The notes: generated from the sequence alone by a model not told the origin. A stretch of 8,142 bases of DNA from Candidatus Latescibacterota bacterium (GCA_022825185.1 JAJDYK010000216.1:1-8142); one strand, 5' to 3'; counted from the stretch's first letter, positions 1 to 6,562 are shown. A program made the numbers and translations.

Positions 1-468
1 CTGGGCGGCTGGGATCAACTGCTGGTTAGGAGTAGCCCCTGTATAAATGATATTGCGCGAACACTCCTCGCCCTCGTACTGGACCGGATAGAACAGCAGC
101 CCGCTGTTTTCTTCAAAAACCGGCAACACCGACTTGCGCGATACCGATGTCCAGCATCCGAAGACGGACGCCACCTCGTGCTCTAGCAATAACTCTTTGG
201 ACTTTTCGGCGAACAGGTCCCAGTCGGACGCCGGATCGACGACCACCGGCTCAATTTTGCGGCCCAGCACGCCGCCGTTGGAATTGATTTCCTCGACCGC
301 CATCAGCACGGCGTCGCGCAGCGATACCTCCGAGATAGCCATCGTGCCGCTAAGCGAATGCAGGACGCCTATTTTGACCGTCTCCTCCGCCTTCGCGCTC
401 GAATGCGTTCCGACGACAATTAGCCCTAAGGCGACAAATGCAATCCAGAACTTACTTGATCTTCTCAT
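1..468 (-). CDS. urtA: Urea ABC transporter substrate-binding protein UrtA (N-terminal 156 residues, cut by window edge)
   Basis: The protein binds urea in the periplasm and hands it to the UrtBC permease and UrtDE ATPases. The reverse strand reads without a stop from ATG at 468 to the left edge, so the C-terminal part is missing. Residues 1-27 form a Sec signal peptide (RRSSK, a hydrophobic run, then AKA|EE). Mature sequence shows the family pattern: [16 protein letters not shown] (31-46), [13 protein letters not shown] (50-62), VVVDPASDW (75-83), [18 protein letters not shown] (103-120), [11 protein letters not shown] (125-135) and TGATPNQQ (143-150). These separate UrtA from general branched-chain amino acid binders of the same fold. 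The start is supported by GGAGGG (474-479) 5 nt upstream. ureD lies upstream on the same strand, and a sigma-54-like promoter sits at 551-566. Identification comes from recalled family motifs and is strong. Confidence 0.93.
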   Translation of the reverse strand, partial: MRRSSKFWIAFVALGLIVVGTHSSAKAEETVKIGVLHSLSGTMAISEVSLRDAVLMAVEEINSNGGVLGRKIEPVVVDPASDWDLFAEKSKELLLEHEVASVFGCWTSVSRKSVLPVFEENSGLLFYPVQYEGEECSRNIIYTGATPNQQLIPAAQ

Positions 469-473
469 TGAAT

Positions 474-479
474 CCCTCC
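474..479 (-). promoter_or_regulatory. Ribosome binding site of urtA
   Basis: The minus strand reads GGAGGG, 5 nt before the urtA ATG at 468. It fixes the start, which is also where the signal peptide begins. Confidence 0.8.
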
Positions 480-550
480 AAAAATTGTAGTGTTAAATGG
501 CCTGAACGCACCGTTCCGGTAGTCCGCTCCGACCGATTCCGCTCTTCTAC

Positions 551-566
551 TGCAAAAAGGATACCA
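551..566 (-). promoter_or_regulatory. Candidate sigma-54 (-24/-12) promoter for urtA
   Basis: The minus strand reads TGGTATCCTTTTTGCA. It has the invariant GG and GC separated by exactly 10 nt and a full TTGCA at the -12 element. The -24 element (TGGTATC against TGGCACG) is partial. It lies 82 bp upstream of the urtA ATG, which gives a leader of about 70 nt. Urea transport genes are often under NtrC/RpoN nitrogen control, so the position makes sense. One short match in an AT-rich gap can arise by chance. Confidence 0.45.
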
Positions 567-738
567 CAACGGCACCCGCAGCAGTCTATAGACGGAGCAG
601 GAGGGAATATTCTTGTTACTATCTCTTTATGTCACAAATAGATACGCGATTTGTAATTTTATTTATTTTTCGTACGTAAATGGCATTTTTGGCCGTTTGA
701 TCGCTTAGTTTTTTGAGCAATAGCCGACAAATACGTGA

Positions 739-755
739 TTTTTGAAATTCAAAAA
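739..755. repeat. 17-bp inverted repeat with 1-nt centre
   Basis: TTTTTGAA, one A, then TTCAAAAA: the two 8-nt arms are perfect reverse complements (739-746 and 748-755). It could be an operator site or a weak AT stem. It is too AT-rich and too tightly closed for a good hairpin terminator. Confidence 0.6.
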
Positions 756-757
756 CA

Positions 758-769
758 GACATATATGTC
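758..769. repeat. 12-bp perfect palindrome GACATATATGTC
   Basis: A perfect 12-bp palindrome 2 nt after the previous inverted repeat. On the minus strand it is followed by TGTTTTTG, so a weak terminator after ureD is possible. A dimeric regulator site is an equally good reading. Confidence 0.5.
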
Positions 770-893
770 GCTTTAGTCCCGCTTTTTGCACCTCATTACG
801 GGGCAAAATCCATGCTTCGCGGTACTTTGCGGCTAGGACGAACAGCCGAAAAATACAATTATGTGATATTTCGTGGGGTTGCTGCCGAAGAAC

Positions 894-1736
894 TCAATAC
901 TTTCGGCGCAGTGGATTTTCCCCTAGGACTTGGGGCAGAGATACAGCCGTGGCGAGCGCGTGCAAGACTTCCTCTATATCGCCATTGGTGCGCCCCAAGG
1001 CGCGGAGCGCGAGCACGCCAGGACGAGGTTCGGCAAGCGAAACCAACGCTGCCTTGCTAGCCCCACGCGTCCGCTGACCAGTGAGCAGCGACGCTAAGTC
1101 ACGACGCAGCACTTCCTCGACGGCGGAGCGCACGGGGTCGCCGACGATAAAGGCATTGGCGAATGCCGTGTATGGGCCAAAAGCCCCAACGCGGTCGGGG
1201 GTCTGCTGCTTGGGCTGCAAACGCAAGCGTTCGGCCAACACCAGTTCGCTTTCCAAGTAGATGGAGATATTAGATGTATAAGAGCTGTAGTGAAACTGCT
1301 CGCCGCGTTCGCCGCGGCCGGCGGTGCCTCCATCGAGCAAGACTAGCGAGGCTCCCGCGTTCAGATGCCAGACCTGCTCCTGCACAAAGGCGCTATCGGC
1401 ATAGGGCACCACCGGGTCGGGCAGCGATACTACGCAAGCGCCTGCTTCGATGTGCCCGGCCAGTTCCTGCCGCGCAACCTGACCGTCGGCGGTCTTGTAC
1501 ACTTTGGTAAAAGCCTGCGTGCCCAAAAAGAGCTTGGCCTCCCGACCGCAGCGCACGCGCAGCCGGGCGCAATCGCCTGCGACCAAGCCGCCGCCATAGC
1601 TCGAAAGCACGGCAGTGCTGTAATCGGCCTCGACCTTGGGGCTGAGGATCTTCAACGGCGCGACGGCCAAGCAGGATGTCAACCGCGACCTGCCCCCGAC
1701 GCGGTTCACTTCGACAATGGACCAATCCTCGTCCAT
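894..1736 (-). CDS. ureD: Urease accessory protein UreD (UreH)
   Basis: UreD is the scaffold of the UreDFG complex that delivers nickel (and CO2 for lysine carbamylation) to apo-urease in the cytoplasm. The 280-residue length is normal for the family. Visible motifs are SSYGGGLVAGD (45-55), GTQAFTKVYK (72-81), SLPDPVVPYADSAFVQEQ (104-121), SLVLLDGGTAGR (130-141) and a GERGEQF block (142-148). The GGG-GD and TQ-TKVYK blocks are the family signature. The ATG at 1736 has no strong ribosome binding site, but it lies 4 nt after the stop of the SDR gene, so translation is probably coupled. No urease subunit or other accessory gene is in view; they may lie to the left beyond urtA. Identification is firm from family motifs. 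Confidence 0.93.
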   Translation of the reverse strand: MDEDWSIVEVNRVGGRSRLTSCLAVAPLKILSPKVEADYSTAVLSSYGGGLVAGDCARLRVRCGREAKLFLGTQAFTKVYKTADGQVARQELAGHIEAGACVVSLPDPVVPYADSAFVQEQVWHLNAGASLVLLDGGTAGRGERGEQFHYSSYTSNISIYLESELVLAERLRLQPKQQTPDRVGAFGPYTAFANAFIVGDPVRSAVEEVLRRDLASLLTGQRTRGASKAALVSLAEPRPGVLALRALGRTNGDIEEVLHALATAVSLPQVLGENPLRRKY

Positions 1737-1740
1737 GCTA

Positions 1741-2514
1741 TCAAATCGGCGCTAACCAACCCCCATCAACGGGCAACGCCGTCCCCGTAACCCACTCCGC
1801 GTCATCCGAGGCAAAAAACGCCACCGCCCGCCCAATATCCCGTGGCAAGCCCAAGCGCGGCAAGGGCGTATCCTGCCGACATTGCTCGATAATTTCCGGG
1901 GTCAAATAGTCTTGGATCGGCGTCTCGATATAGCCCGGACACACTGCGTTGACCGTGACATTGTCTCCGGCCAACTCCAATGCCAAATCGCGTGTCAGAT
2001 TCACCGCCCCGGCCTTAGTCGGCGCATAGGCCGGACCGCCGCCGCCGCCGAAGGAGTGGACCGAGGCAATGTTGACAATGCGTCCAGCGGTAGATTTTCT
2101 CAGATAAGGCGCGGCAAATTTAGTCGTAAGAAAAATCGAGCGCAGATTGACGCCTATAACCCGATCCCAATCCTCAACGGACAGGTCTTGGCTATCTCCC
2201 GGTATGATGATCCCGGCGTTGTTGACCAGAATATCCACCCCACCAAAGCGCTCGACGCTGCGGGCAATTAGGTTTTCCACCGCTTTTTCGTCGGCCACAT
2301 CGGTCTCGACAAAGAGCGCCCCGCCGCCCTCTCCGACAATGACTTCAGCCGTGGGCGGCTGCGGCTCAGTCTCGTGAAACTTGCCGATCTTGGGCGCTTC
2401 CTGCATATCGGCCACTGCGACCTTGGCCCCTTCGCGGGCCAGTTCGAGACAAATACCCCGCCCAATGCCCGAACTCCCCCCAGTAACAACGGCGATGCGA
2501 TCCTGTAAACGCAT
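1741..2514 (-). CDS. Short-chain dehydrogenase/reductase (SDR family), substrate unknown
   Basis: A classical SDR oxidoreductase of 257 residues, the usual length. It has the nucleotide-binding TGGSSGIGRG (11-20), an acidic residue D36 after the second strand that favours NAD(H) over NADP(H), D72 for adenine contact, NNAG (98-101), N123, S151, the YxxxK pair Y163/K167, PGYIETP (193-199) and the C-terminal TGTALPVDGGW (243-253). S151 and Y163 are 12 positions apart, one fewer than in many classical SDRs, with a five-glycine run (156-160) between them. I chose the ATG at 2514 because AGGAGGA lies 7 nt upstream; a GTG at 2538 in the same frame would put this site inside the gene. The gene is 4 nt from ureD and probably shares its transcript. 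Sequence alone does not give the substrate, and a role in urea use is not evident. Confidence 0.9.
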   Translation of the reverse strand: MRLQDRIAVVTGGSSGIGRGICLELAREGAKVAVADMQEAPKIGKFHETEPQPPTAEVIVGEGGGALFVETDVADEKAVENLIARSVERFGGVDILVNNAGIIIPGDSQDLSVEDWDRVIGVNLRSIFLTTKFAAPYLRKSTAGRIVNIASVHSFGGGGGPAYAPTKAGAVNLTRDLALELAGDNVTVNAVCPGYIETPIQDYLTPEIIEQCRQDTPLPRLGLPRDIGRAVAFFASDDAEWVTGTALPVDGGWLAPI

Positions 2515-2521
2515 GGATTTT

Positions 2522-2528
2522 CCTCCTG
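2522..2528 (-). promoter_or_regulatory. Ribosome binding site deciding the SDR start
   Basis: The minus strand carries a consensus AGGAGG just upstream of the ATG at 2514. This favours that ATG over the in-frame GTG at 2538. Confidence 0.75.
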
Positions 2529-2538
2529 TTTGTCGCAC

Positions 2539-2567
2539 AATCTATAGCGGTCAGAAAGGGGGGACAA
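2539..2567 (-). promoter_or_regulatory. Candidate sigma-70 promoter of the SDR-ureD unit
   Basis: The minus strand reads TTGTCC (2567-2562), 17 nt, TAGATT (2544-2539). Each box matches four of six consensus bases. Spacing and position fit transcription toward the SDR gene, but the match is weak. Confidence 0.3.
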
Positions 2568-2594
2568 GGCGGCATGGCCCGTCGATCAGGCCAT

Positions 2595-2623
2595 TTGATG
2601 CGGTCGCAAATTGACTCTAAAAT
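2595..2623 (+). promoter_or_regulatory. Candidate sigma-70 promoter of the DUF1684 gene
   Basis: TTGATG (2595-2600), a 17-nt spacer, then TAAAAT (2618-2623). The expected start is near 2630, just before the GGAG (2633-2636) that serves the ATG at 2645. It lies in the 130-bp divergent gap shared with the SDR gene. Confidence 0.45.
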
Positions 2624-2644
2624 AGACCTAACGGAGAATTTATC

Positions 2645-3265
2645 ATGCCTGTGAACCTATTCATTACAAAGCGCAAAACCCCACTCTACGCCATCGCCTG
2701 CTGTCTATGCCTATCCTTGGGGTCGGCCTCAGCCGACGACTCCATCCACGCCCAGATCGAAGCACTCCGCGCCGCCAAGGACAGCCTGCTCAAAAGCGAG
2801 GATTCGCCGCTGCTGCCAGAACAGCGCGCCCATTTCGAGCAGCTTGCCTACTATCCCATTGACCTGAGCTATCGCCTGCGGGGCGAGTTCCACATCTACG
2901 GTCGCCAGCGCATCGTCGAAATCCCCAATACTGACGACACCACCACCGAACTCGAGCGATTTGGGCGCTTTGTTGCAGCCTTTGGCGAAAACGATTTTTG
3001 GCTGGAGGTGTACCGCAGCCCGCAAACCGGCGAAGCGGAAGTCTTCTTCAAGGATCTGACCAACGGCCACACTACCTATGGGGGTGGGCGTTACGCGCGC
3101 CTAGTCCGGGAGGACGATGGTATGTATGTCATTGATTTCAATAACGCTTATAACCCATACTGCGCGTACAATCCCATTTATATCTGCCCGCTCCCCCCGC
3201 AACAAAACCACCTCGATTTCGCCGTGGAAGCCGGCGAGCTAATGCCTGCTGACGCCCCTCCTTGA
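2645..3265 (+). CDS. Secreted DUF1684 family protein
   Basis: A 206-residue exported protein of the DUF1684 family, whose function I do not know. Residues 1-30 are a signal peptide: basic KRK, a hydrophobic core rich in Cys and Leu, then a signal peptidase I-like SASA|DD. The cysteines at 19, 20 and 22 do not form a good lipobox. The mature part has the conserved family blocks: a PLLPEQRAHFEQLAYYP stretch (55-71), LERFGRF (103-109), FFKDLTNGHTTYGGGRY (134-150), IDFNNAYNPYCAYN (163-176) and CPLPPQQNHL (181-190), then AGE (196-198). Two Cys (173, 181) lie in these blocks and could bind metal or form a disulfide; this is inference. GGAG (2633-2636) lies 8 nt upstream of the ATG. It is the first gene of the plus-strand block, and a separate promoter may serve the kinase downstream. 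Confidence 0.88.
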   Translation: MPVNLFITKRKTPLYAIACCLCLSLGSASADDSIHAQIEALRAAKDSLLKSEDSPLLPEQRAHFEQLAYYPIDLSYRLRGEFHIYGRQRIVEIPNTDDTTTELERFGRFVAAFGENDFWLEVYRSPQTGEAEVFFKDLTNGHTTYGGGRYARLVREDDGMYVIDFNNAYNPYCAYNPIYICPLPPQQNHLDFAVEAGELMPADAPP

Positions 3266-3287
3266 TGCGCGAAATGCGTTTTTTGCG

Positions 3288-3293
3288 TATAAT
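3288..3293 (+). promoter_or_regulatory. Perfect TATAAT -10 box before the FKP-like kinase gene
   Basis: TATAAT sits in the 69-bp gap between the DUF1684 and kinase genes and would start a transcript near 3300, about 35 nt before the ATG at 3335. The only -35 candidate, TTGATG at 3262-3267, is 20 nt away, which is too far for a standard promoter. The box is flanked by GCGAAA (3269-3274) and TTTCGC (3294-3299), an inverted repeat that might be an operator. Confidence 0.4.
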
Positions 3294-3334
3294 TTTCGCC
3301 AATTGCAGCGCACCCTCGCCTCCTGCTGACGCGC

Positions 3335-5176
3335 ATGAAAGCATTCCTCGAACGCCTCGAACAAGCCGCTGATTTGCGCGAAGTCCAATCGCTCGTCGCC
3401 CACATCCTCGACGCAGCGCGGACCGGCACTCCCGAGGAAAAACGCCGCTTCCTCCGCGATCTGATCTTCAATCAGGCGCTTCTGTCCCGCTTGGAGACCC
3501 CTGCGGCCATCGACGTGCTTCTCGCGTCAACCACACCCGACGAGTGGGAAGCCCTCTTCGGCGCTGCGGTCGCCCAAGAGCTGCCGCAGCTAACCGTCGA
3601 TTTAGTCGATGACTTAGTCGATCTCGACCACCGCCAACTGCTGCGCCTTTTGCCTCCCGAATCCTCCAAGGCGCTCTTGCAGGTACTCAAACGCCTCAAT
3701 GCCTATTTAGAAGAATGCAATGGCTCGGACCGCTATCTGCGCGGCATGCGCGTCGCCCGCATCATGGCCGACATCTACCGGATACTTGCCGACAAACCGC
3801 GAGTCTGGCGGCGAGCGCTGCCGCCCTGCTGCATCGACAGCCAAGACATCATCCAGCTCAAAGAAGCCAAGCAAATTGACAAGCTCGCCGCAGCCTACGA
3901 GACGCGGATCAACCAGCTACAGAGCCTTGACTTGCGGCACAGCTTAGCCGCCCTCGACAGTGGTCGCACCGCTGCGCCGCGCATGAGCGAAGCAGCTTAC
4001 GACCAAGCCTTTTGCATTCAATCGCCCCTGCGCCTAGGGATCTCCAGCGCCAATGCCTCGGACAATCACCTGCGCAGCAAAGAACAGGGCGGTAAAACCC
4101 TCAACATCGCCGTCAATCTACAACAAGACCGAGAAAAGCGCGCCCAACCGCCGCTACAAGTCACCGCGAGGAGGCTGCCCCAACCCCAACTCATCCTCCG
4201 CTCGCGCTCGCGGGGCTTCAAGGCCGACTTTGAGGTGAACAAACACAGCTCGGCCGCGACCGTCAGCGAGCTGTTCTTTGCCTACCGCCGCAGCGGCGAC
4301 GAAGCCCTGCGGTTGGTCAAACAAGGGCTGGTCCACGCGGGCATCGTCCGGCCAAACTCCACAGACATCATCCAAGACATCGCCGCCTTTACCGGCGGTG
4401 GCGGCTTGGAAATCACCACCAGTAGCAAAGTGTTACAAGGGTCTGGCTTGGGGACCAGCGGCATCTTGTCCGCCGCCATTCTCAAAATGCTCTACCACCT
4501 CTCCGGCCACCCCTACGCCGCACCCGCGTGCGAATACCCCGGCCTCTACGACCAAAGCCTCATGCTCGAACAGAGCCTCGGCCTCAACAGCGGTTGGCAG
4601 GATGCGCGTGGTGCCAGCGGCGGTCCTTCAGCTATCAAGAACTTCTACGCGCCGCCGACCGACGGCCTGCCCTCGCCCGAGCGCACATTCCTCACCGAGG
4701 TAGATGAGCGCTTGTTCACCGAACGAGTTGTGCTCTTCGACACGGGGATATCGCGCTCGGCGACCCGCGGCCTCAACGTCGTCCTCGACGCCTATCTATC
4801 GCGCGATCACCAGCGCTATGGAGCCATCCGCGAGTCACTGGCCATTCACGACGAAATGGTGACCGCGCTGTGCGCGGGCGCATACGCCGATCTCGGGCGG
4901 CTGGCCAACCGCTACTGGCAGTTGCGCTGCATCCTCGACCCCCAGGCTACTAACGATGCCTTGCAATACCTTTTCGAGAATCAGCAGATCGCCGACCTAA
5001 CCGAGGGCGGGCTCCTCACCGGGGCCGGCGGCGGCGGCTTTGCCCTCCTCATCGCCGCCGAGGGACAAGCAGACGAGTTGCGCACCAGACTCGACAAGCT
5101 GCGCCAACACGCGGCCTTTACCAACAGCAGAGTGGTCTCCTATCAACTCAATGCCCAAGGCATCCACCTTGCCTGA
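3335..5176 (+). CDS. GHMP sugar kinase of the L-fucokinase (FKP/FUK) type with a helical N-terminal region
   Basis: A 613-residue cytoplasmic protein whose C-terminal two thirds is a GHMP kinase resembling the kinase half of bifunctional fucokinase/GDP-fucose pyrophosphorylase. Likely reaction: ATP-dependent phosphorylation of L-fucose or a similar sugar at C1. Motifs: SPLRLGISSANASDN (230-244, where most relatives have RxDLxGGxxD), GGKTLNIAVNL (252-262), a phosphate-binding loop QGSGLGTSGILSAA (368-381), LEQSLGLNSGWQDARGA (411-427), LFDTGISRSA (467-476) and a C-terminal loop LTGAGGGGFALLIA (561-574). Residues 1-225 are mostly helical, with no pyrophosphorylase motif, and I do not recognise them. 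No good ribosome binding site precedes the ATG at 3335, but no better start is near. The NYN gene follows after 11 bp. The kinase family is firm; the fucose specificity is inferred. Confidence 0.82.
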   Translation: MKAFLERLEQAADLREVQSLVAHILDAARTGTPEEKRRFLRDLIFNQALLSRLETPAAIDVLLASTTPDEWEALFGAAVAQELPQLTVDLVDDLVDLDHRQLLRLLPPESSKALLQVLKRLNAYLEECNGSDRYLRGMRVARIMADIYRILADKPRVWRRALPPCCIDSQDIIQLKEAKQIDKLAAAYETRINQLQSLDLRHSLAALDSGRTAAPRMSEAAYDQAFCIQSPLRLGISSANASDNHLRSKEQGGKTLNIAVNLQQDREKRAQPPLQVTARRLPQPQLILRSRSRGFKADFEVNKHSSAATVSELFFAYRRSGDEALRLVKQGLVHAGIVRPNSTDIIQDIAAFTGGGGLEITTSSKVLQGSGLGTSGILSAAILKMLYHLSGHPYAAPACEYPGLYDQSLMLEQSLGLNSGWQDARGASGGPSAIKNFYAPPTDGLPSPERTFLTEVDERLFTERVVLFDTGISRSATRGLNVVLDAYLSRDHQRYGAIRESLAIHDEMVTALCAGAYADLGRLANRYWQLRCILDPQATNDALQYLFENQQIADLTEGGLLTGAGGGGFALLIAAEGQADELRTRLDKLRQHAAFTNSRVVSYQLNAQGIHLA

Positions 5177-5187
5177 GGACGGTAGCC

Positions 5188-5802
5188 GTGGCCACCAAAA
5201 AAGAACACCTCCTCATAGACGGCTACAACCTCATCAAAGCGAGCCAGCTTTTCCAAGGCCGAGGCGACTCGCTGGAACGAGCGCGCAACCGCCTGCAGCA
5301 GGCCCTCGCCGCCTATGGCCGCCGCGCCGACAAGCACATTACCCTGTATTACGACGGCACCGGCGAATCGTCGAGCGCAGCGAGTGCAAGTGGCCCGCAC
5401 GTCACCATAGAATTCTCGCGCTACCCTCAGCAAGCCGACGACCTAATCGCGCAGGCGGTCACGCAAAAGCACGGTGCCAAGTGGCTGCGGGTCATCAGCT
5501 CGGACCGCGCAGTCCAGCGCAGCGCAGCACGCCACAAGATCCGCTCGACCTGTTCTGAGGATTTTCTCGACGAACTCACCGAACCTATTCAGGAGTCGAA
5601 CGAACCCACGCCTGCGCCCGGTCGCGACGGCACCGAAGCCAACCCGTCGCTCGACCCGGACGACCTAGATCAGTGGGAAGCCTTGTTCCGCAAGAAAGCC
5701 GACGAGGCACCAACTGCGCCTGACCGCGACGGTACGGAAGCCCGCCCGTCAGACGAATTAGACCGCTGGGAAGCCTTGTTCCGCAAGAAAGCCGACCGCT
5801 AG
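5188..5802 (+). CDS. YacP-like NYN domain ribonuclease with duplicated C-terminal tail
   Basis: A 204-residue protein with an NYN (PIN-like) nuclease domain of the YacP family in residues 1-130. The acidic catalytic set is visible: LIDGYNLI (9-16, D11), YYDGTG (54-59, D56), QQADDLI (81-87, D84/D85) and ISSDRAVQ (103-110, D106). The Bacillus subtilis member Rae1/YacP cuts mRNA in the ribosomal A site; the same role here is inference. After the domain comes a charged linker and two copies of a tail repeat: RDGTEA (146-151 and 180-185), then WEALFRKKAD (163-172 and 194-203). Related proteins usually end in one such element. The start is GTG at 5188, with GAGG (5175-5178) overlapping the stop of the kinase gene, so the two are probably translationally linked. 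The stop overlaps that of the convergent DUF2064 gene. Confidence 0.85.
   Translation: MATKKEHLLIDGYNLIKASQLFQGRGDSLERARNRLQQALAAYGRRADKHITLYYDGTGESSSAASASGPHVTIEFSRYPQQADDLIAQAVTQKHGAKWLRVISSDRAVQRSAARHKIRSTCSEDFLDELTEPIQESNEPTPAPGRDGTEANPSLDPDDLDQWEALFRKKADEAPTAPDRDGTEARPSDELDRWEALFRKKADR
5674..5703 (+). repeat. Exact 30-bp direct repeat, copy 1 (NYN gene tail)
   Basis: It encodes WEALFRKKAD and is identical base for base to 5767-5796. The two copies are 93 bp apart start to start, so the reading frame is kept. Upstream flanks are similar but diverged (CGCGACGGCACCGAAGCC against CGCGACGGTACGGAAGCC). Confidence 0.9.
5767..5796 (+). repeat. Exact 30-bp direct repeat, copy 2 (NYN gene tail)
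   Basis: Second copy of the 5674-5703 repeat, ending two codons before the stop. Identity at synonymous sites points to a recent duplication or gene conversion, while the less similar flanks suggest the duplication itself may be older. Confidence 0.9.
5799..5802. other. Palindromic CTAG shared as stop codon by two convergent genes
   Basis: TAG at 5800-5802 ends the NYN gene. The complement of CTA at 5799-5801 is TAG and ends the DUF2064 gene. The genes overlap by these 4 bp, so any terminator must lie inside the opposing coding sequence. Confidence 0.95.
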
Positions 5803-6479
5803 GGCAGCGGCAGCGCGAGGTCGCGCAGCACGGCCAAGCTGTGCTGTCCTTGGGTACTGCCCGCCCGCGCCAAGGCTTCGAGATGCACCTTTAGGAACCC
5901 GGCCTCAGCCGGCGTATCCACATCGTACCAAGGCGGCAGCAGGCCGAGCGTCTGCGCCCCCAAGCGCGCTAAGGTTTGCTCTAACACCATCTCAGTGCTC
6001 CAAGCCACGTCTTGGAATATCCGGCTCGCCCCGTTGCGTCGGCCCACCAAGTAGTAGCCGCCGTCCGTGCTCGGACCCAAGACCACTTCCTTCTCGCGCA
6101 ACAGCGCCAATCCCGCGTCAATGTAGCTGGCTGGCAGCGAAGGGCTATCCGAGCCGACGAGAACCACCCGCTCGGCTTTCTGCGCAAAAGCCCACTGCAT
6201 CAGGGTCTCCATCCGCTGCCCCAAATCGCCTTCGGGCTGCGGCACATATTCGAAAGCACCAATCGGAGCCAGCAGGTCGCGCAGGACCTCTTCGGCATCG
6301 ACCGGGGCAAAGGCCACGACCTTGACGGCGGCCTTTGTCGCGTGCAGCACAGTGGCGCAATCGAGCAGCAGGGCTTCGTATAAACGCGCGGCCTCAGCAG
6401 CACTCAAATGACTTTGGAGCCGGGTTTTGACCGCTCCAGGGGTTGGCTTTTTGGCAAAGAGCACAGCGCAGGTGGACAT
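5799..6479 (-). CDS. DUF2064/TIGR04282 family protein (nucleotidyltransferase/glycosyltransferase fold)
   Basis: A 226-residue protein of the TIGR04282 (DUF2064) family, related in fold to MobA/CofC nucleotidyltransferases and GT-A glycosyltransferases. Motifs: LFAKKPTPGAVKTRL (7-21, the nucleotide-binding loop), GDLGQRM (84-90), LVGSDSPSLP (107-116, with a metal-binding GSD), LGPSTDGGYYLVG (134-146), AWST (159-162) and PPWYDVDTPAE (182-192). Residue count and motif spacing look normal, and nothing is visibly missing. The substrate is unknown; activity on a nucleotide-sugar or cofactor precursor is inference. The ATG at 6479 has GGAGG (6489-6485) 5 nt upstream. The gene is divergent from the RidA-like gene (92-bp gap) and convergent with the NYN gene. 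Confidence 0.87.
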   Translation of the reverse strand: MSTCAVLFAKKPTPGAVKTRLQSHLSAAEAARLYEALLLDCATVLHATKAAVKVVAFAPVDAEEVLRDLLAPIGAFEYVPQPEGDLGQRMETLMQWAFAQKAERVVLVGSDSPSLPASYIDAGLALLREKEVVLGPSTDGGYYLVGRRNGASRIFQDVAWSTEMVLEQTLARLGAQTLGLLPPWYDVDTPAEAGFLKVHLEALARAGSTQGQHSLAVLRDLALPLP

Positions 6480-6529
6480 CCGCCCCTCCCTATTGTCTAT
6501 ACTCGGCAGACGGCGTACTTTCTGTGGAA

Positions 6530-6535
6530 TATAAT
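6530..6535 (+). promoter_or_regulatory. TATAAT -10 box of the RidA-like gene
   Basis: A perfect TATAAT in the 92-bp divergent gap would start a transcript near 6542, about 30 nt before the ATG at 6572. No good -35 box is seen 15-19 nt upstream. The context (TATAATT then CGC) resembles the box at 3288. Confidence 0.45.
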
Positions 6536-6562
6536 TCGCAGCAACCCTTCACAAAATCAACC

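Larger units (their letters stand above)
469..893. other. AT-rich intergenic region between ureD and urtA
   Basis: This 425-bp stretch has no credible gene; the short open frames in it have no ribosome binding site or recognisable protein. It is clearly richer in A and T than its surroundings. From the urtA side outward it holds the urtA ribosome binding site, a sigma-54-like promoter (551-566), an 11-mer occurring as ATACGCGATTT (642-652) and ATACGTGATTT (731-741), and two adjacent palindromes (739-755 and 758-769). I infer it is the control region for urtA and whatever follows it. No strong terminator is visible after ureD. Confidence 0.7.

Noticed and set aside
134..490. Plus-strand open frame of 118 codons at the left edge
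   Set aside because: It lies antisense to urtA, whose protein matches a known family over its whole visible length. The plus-strand product is Ser/Thr-rich with no family character.
742..1077. Plus-strand open frames between and over the ureD end
   Set aside because: They overlap ureD antisense, have no ribosome binding site and give Arg/Ser-rich shadow protein.
3266..3300. Possible hairpin terminator after the DUF1684 gene
   Set aside because: The GCGAAA/TTTCGC arms are short, 19 nt apart, AT-rich, and not followed by a T-run. A promoter reading fits better.
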